A stretch of 64,000 nucleotides of DNA from Tachypleus tridentatus (Eukaryota > Arthropoda > Merostomata > Xiphosura > Limulidae). Made by a program: the position numbers and the translations under genes. Where the stretch lies: positions 46,060,782 to 46,124,781 of the forward strand of contig NC_134833.1 in the NCBI RefSeq assembly GCF_004210375.1. The letters are read 5' to 3'. Under the pieces are notes generated by a model that saw nothing but the letters and a program-made list of their open reading frames with translations, had not been told where the DNA came from and searched no databases. This document shows positions 59,821-64,000 of the stretch, piece after piece. Position 1 is the stretch's first letter; the number at the start of each line of letters is the position of its first letter.

Positions 59821-61415
59821 TCATGCATATAGAGTAGTGCCATTAAATTTCCACATAACATTGCAGAAATGAATAACCTGGAAAGAAAAGAGAACATTAG
59901 GAAGAGGGTTTACGGTCGATAATGAACTCGAAATGGATATTAAAAGAAGAGAACATAAAATGGAAGTACGTTATGAAAGTTGCAATTGATTTACTTTCTT
60001 CTCTGCGGCTAATACTCAAGTAATCTGTTCTTGGAATTTTGGAATATTTTTTGATTTTGTTAACCTGATAAGAAAGTACGATAAAGAAATTGGTGCTTAC
60101 ATTGAGAATATGAAGAAAGGGCTCACAATGGTAACCTACATTTCGTCCGATATTCAAAATTAAACGATATGTTACTGTTGTTTCTCAGGTGAAGAAATCC
60201 ATATATTACACAGTATAGCTTAAGTATGCACTAAACATGACACATAAGGGAAAAGTGACACAAATAATTCGATATGCAAAGATCGATGAAAACTGTACCC
60301 CCTCCCCAGTGGCACAGTGGTATGTCTGATACATAGAATAACAAAAGATAGAAACGAATCGTTGGAGCATTATGTGACTAACCTTTTCAAGATCAGTGTA
60401 TCGTGAAACTAATTACTTATACTTCTCTTTGTAGACAGGTTTTATCTGTTCATGAGTTCTCTGTAAAATAACAAAGTTTTATTAATCTTAAATGTATAAC
60501 ATGAGTTATTTATGTTTCAGGACAAAATCTATAATGACGAGACGTCTCAATAATTTTACGAAGTTCTAGCGGTTAGTACTTATGTTTCAAAATTATTCAA
60601 AAATCAAATCTTCTTTTGTAAAATCATAGAAGCTGAGATACCCTATTAAATTCTATTATTTTTGATGAAACATAAGATGGTTATGCTGTCTTTGTTAATC
60701 TTTATTAGTAATGTTTATGTAATAGAAAAATTTGCTTTTAAAAAGTTTATGTATGTGATTGGATTTTTCCTAGGGTAATTTATTCATTCAGGAAACTATT
60801 TAAAAAAGCATAATAAGAACGTTACATACTTCTCTGAATTTTGTTAGAGCAAAACGTTAACATAGAGTTTAATAACGTGTGTAAAATCAGTGGTATAAGA
60901 ATATAGGAATGAAAACATGGTTATCTTGAATGAATTTTCCTGTGATACTGATTCTGTTTCGTTTAGATTGTTTGTTTGTTTTTGAATTTCGCGCAAACCT
61001 ACACAAGGGCTATCTGCGCTAGCCATCCCTAATTTAACAGTGTAAGACTAGAGGGAAGGAAGAGTCCTTAACACCCACCGCCAACTCTTGGGCTACTCTT
61101 TTACTAACGAATAGTTGGATTGACCGTCACATTATAATGCCTCCACGGCTAAAAGGGCGAGAATGTTTGGTGTGATGAGAATTCGAACCCGCAACCCTCG
61201 GGTTACGAGTCAAGCGCCTTAACCACCTGGCCATGGCGGGCCTTTTATTGGCTTTATCGAAACGAAACTTTAAACAGGTTTATTGTTAAATTTGTTTGCT
61301 TTCGAATTTCGCACACAGCTACTCGATGGCTATCTGTGCTAGCCGTCCCTAATTTAGTAGTGTAAGACTAGAGGGAAAGCAGCTAGTCATCACCACCCAC
61401 CGCCACCTCTTGGGC
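59671..61415. repeat. Segmental tandem duplication, copy 2 (1,745 bp)
   Basis: Direct, adjacent repeat of 57928-59670, two bases longer because of single-base insertions in A and T runs near 60600-60616. It starts in the hybrid SINE and ends in copy C. Confidence 0.96.
60970..61243 (-). repeat. SINE-1 copy B, duplicated twin
   Basis: Twin of 59225-59498 with one visible difference (CCCTAATTTAACAG here, CCCTAAGTTAACAG there). Confidence 0.95.
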
Positions 61416-61564
61416 TACTCTTTTACCAACGAATAGTGGGATTGACCGTGCCATTATAACGTCCCCACGGCTGAAAGGGCGAGCATGTTTGGCACGACGG
61501 GGATGCGAACCTACGACCCTCAGATTACGAGTCGCACGCCTTAACACGCTTGGTCATGCCAGGC
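61292..61564 (-). repeat. SINE-1 copy C, 13-bp target duplication
   Basis: Complete minus-strand copy with TTTATTGTTAAAT at 61279-61291 and 61565-61577. It supplies the left half of the hybrid SINE and marks the right limit of the duplicated region. Confidence 0.95.
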
Positions 61565-61577
61565 TTTATTGTTAAAT

Positions 61578-62901
61578 ACAGGCATTAATAAGAACTTAAG
61601 AGGGTAATGCTATGATAATGGAGTGCTCAAAGAAATCATATTCAACTTACCAACTGGTAAAAATATAATGAGTTACTGCAAAATGAATAATGATAGCAAA
61701 TCGGCGTTCATATGGAGATTAAAATTTAAGTAATTTCACTGATATCTCCAAAATAAACTCCAGCGACAGAGAAATTTGTAAATTATCTAGACTTCACTAA
61801 CCACTAATACATAAAGATTAAGCAACTATGTAAACAGATTAAAATTACTTAATATTTTCTATCAGGCGCTCTTCTTGTCCAGTTATCATCAAGAAGCTCT
61901 TTGCATATTTAATAGCTACGGCCATAGTACTATACATTTTTATGATTTTGAGACGATTACTATTATTTTTATATTTTAAGTTAGGCTAAGATATAGCATT
62001 AGTTATGCGCATATGTAATATATGAAATTATTATATTGTAGATGTAACATCAAAGAGAGCTCTCTGTTCTATATGAGTATATATATTATTTATGAAAGTT
62101 CACATATACCTATACGTCTATAATTACATTTACAATCCAGCAAACAAGCTTACCTTTCAAACTTCAGCCATGTAAACTTTCTGGTAAGTAAATGTAGACT
62201 CTGAGCCTGCGTGATACAAAAAACGCTCAGTTTAACGACATTAATGGTATGCAGATACCTACCAGTTTAGTTAACTACAAACATATTCCACATTTTTACA
62301 AAGGATGCAATAAATAAGTAATTTATGCTCATTATTCAAATTAATATCCTTCAAATAAATTATGGAGTGTTAGAAAAACTAAATATATTACATATCTCCG
62401 GAAAACAAAACAACGAACATATAAAACAATCAAACAAGCTGTATCTTTGCTTGCACAGAAAAAGAAAAAATTAACATTAGATTAAACTGTATTTCCAATG
62501 CTATCATCACTGTTGTTCTGTGTTGTATTATTGAGATAAGTTTCAAGAAATAAGGCCCATTTAAACCTATATAATTCACATAAATTGCTACATCGATTCC
62601 AATTTACAAACGTCACAAAGGTTCTTTTATGTATCTACTATGCTTATGGTTTATAACATTACATCTTGTTGTTAGCAAAAATATAAAGTGAAGAAATCTG
62701 GAAATTAAATCTATTCAGCACTCATTAAAAATGACTGAAATACCTTAAGTTATTTTTAACTTCAAGCAATGCTGAAAGAGCTTCAATGGATTTGTTTGCA
62801 GAAAAAAAAAAGCTAGTATGTTTATTTTAATCTTTTCAAATTTATATTGTTTTAATTATATTAAGTTTTTAAAACTTTGCTAAATACAATTATCTTCTTA
62901 T
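61578..62901. other. AT-rich sequence, nothing recognised
   Basis: No gene or repeat family after the SINE cluster. Confidence 0.45.
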
Positions 62902-63035
62902 GGTCTCCCGCTGGAAGAGCAGTAAGTCTTCGGATTTACAACGCTAAAATCAAGAGTTCGATTCTCATCGGTGGACACAGCAGATAATCCGATGTGGCCT
63001 TACTATAAGACAAATACACAGAAACACATACACAC
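62902..63035 (+). repeat. SINE-2 copy, CA-rich tail
   Basis: GGTCTCCCGCTGGAAGAGCA head, GATTTACAACGCTAAAATC, GAGTTCGATTCTCATCGG, then AGATAATCCGATGTGGCC and a CACATACACAC tail. The best-preserved plus-strand member. Confidence 0.85.
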
Positions 63036-64000
63036 TCCATAAAAATAAAACTATATTCCAGTAATCAAATTTTCTTCTCGAGCCTTCATTACTCAACTGT
63101 TAATTATTTGAAATGGAGAATGACTTATACACATTCTGGTTTTGACTGTTGTTTAAATATAAAATATTTATTTTAGATTTCATACTCATCACTGCAGTTT
63201 AAAGATGTTGAAACCTTGTGGAAACTTAAGGGGTTTTTTAGACAACTTTTTTACACTAAGAGCACACTTGTAAAAGATCGTTACTTCAAGCAAGGCTTGC
63301 TCTTCTTTTTATTTTCAAATTTGACTCCGTGAGAACAAAAAGTTTCACCCATATCCGTTTCTTTTTAATACAGTCTCCAGTAGCGACATGACCTAAAAGT
63401 GTATAAAAATAACCTGACAGATAAAATACGCGATATAACAGGAAGTTGTGCAGACACACGTGCACATATGCAAAGCGCATGCTCAGTGTTTAATGATATA
63501 CACCCACGCATAATCACACCACGAGTAACATGCGAGTATTCAGGTGATTATTTATAGGATCTTAAACCGTCAGGTTTTACAAAAATAATCAAAAAATATA
63601 AACTTGGGTTTATTATCCTTTAAATATTTTTAATATCTAAGTAGATGGTTCGTGCATATGAACCAAAAATTCTTGTTTCACAACGGGATTGACACCTCTA
63701 ACTTTTTCTGTACTCAGAGTTATAGAATATTCTGAATTCAACTAACTTTTTTTTTTTTTCCTTTTTACTAAACTGGCATCACTTTACACTTTTACAGTTA
63801 CCACAATCCAACAAATTTATGTTTACGACTTCAAACGGTTAGAATTTGAAGACAAAATAATACTAATAGGTTAACATATTTGTAGAAACATCATATTAAG
63901 ACTTGTTACCTCAGAACCAATTCATTGAAATTCTAAACAAATATAATATTTTAAGCCTGTTTTCTGTATCTTATTTAATGGATTAGTAATTATCTTAAAA
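63036..64000. other. AT-rich sequence, nothing recognised
   Basis: The 64-codon minus-strand ORF at 63286-63480 shows no motif. No repeat family detected to the window end. Confidence 0.45.

Overview
This is AT-rich, intron-scale animal DNA with no bacterial features: no operons, no dense ORFs, no CRISPR array, no rRNA. Its dominant signature is a tRNA-headed SINE (SINE-1 below) of about 275 bp. Its central part reads, from memory, like the Nin-DC type conserved SINE domain, and copies like this are abundant in horseshoe crabs. My best guess is therefore a xiphosuran or closely related chelicerate, but this rests on recall of repeat families, not on a host gene. I could not identify any convincing host protein-coding gene; the window behaves as a gene desert or the inside of large introns.

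Layout. 0.5-1.8 kb: a decayed mariner with both terminal inverted repeats (TIRs). 2.0-2.5 kb: two SINE-3 copies. 3.6 kb: a Ty3/gypsy integrase scrap. 3.9-6.3 kb: two neighbouring Tc1-type elements with long, IR/DR-organised ends, one internally deleted and one full-length but dead. 7-26 kb: mostly unique AT-rich sequence with scattered SINEs, a 44-bp repeat, a 45-bp minisatellite, a 133-bp duplication and a 50-bp repeat. 26.7-29.9 kb: a degenerate 31-bp minisatellite interrupted by SINEs. 38.3-39.9 kb: a degraded Ty3/gypsy pol on the minus strand. 41.0 kb: a short relic of the same transposase family as the next element. 43.2-45.6 kb: the centrepiece, a 2.45-kb DNA transposon with CACTG termini, TIRs of about 110-120 bp, a TTA target duplication and one apparently intact 568-aa transposase-like gene. 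46-50 kb: five minus-strand SINE-1 copies, a Tc1 3' end, and a small GC-richer, promoter-like island. 51.5-55.7 kb: a broken jockey-like LINE carrying two nested SINEs. 57-61.6 kb: a SINE cluster containing a 1.74-kb tandem duplication whose junction lies inside a hybrid SINE.

Together these record successive mobile-element activity. Class II elements move by cut-and-paste with their own transposases. The three SINE families share a 3' module, suggesting one LINE partner. SINE copies then act as substrates for unequal crossing-over. Only the 43.2-45.6 kb element still looks able to encode its protein.
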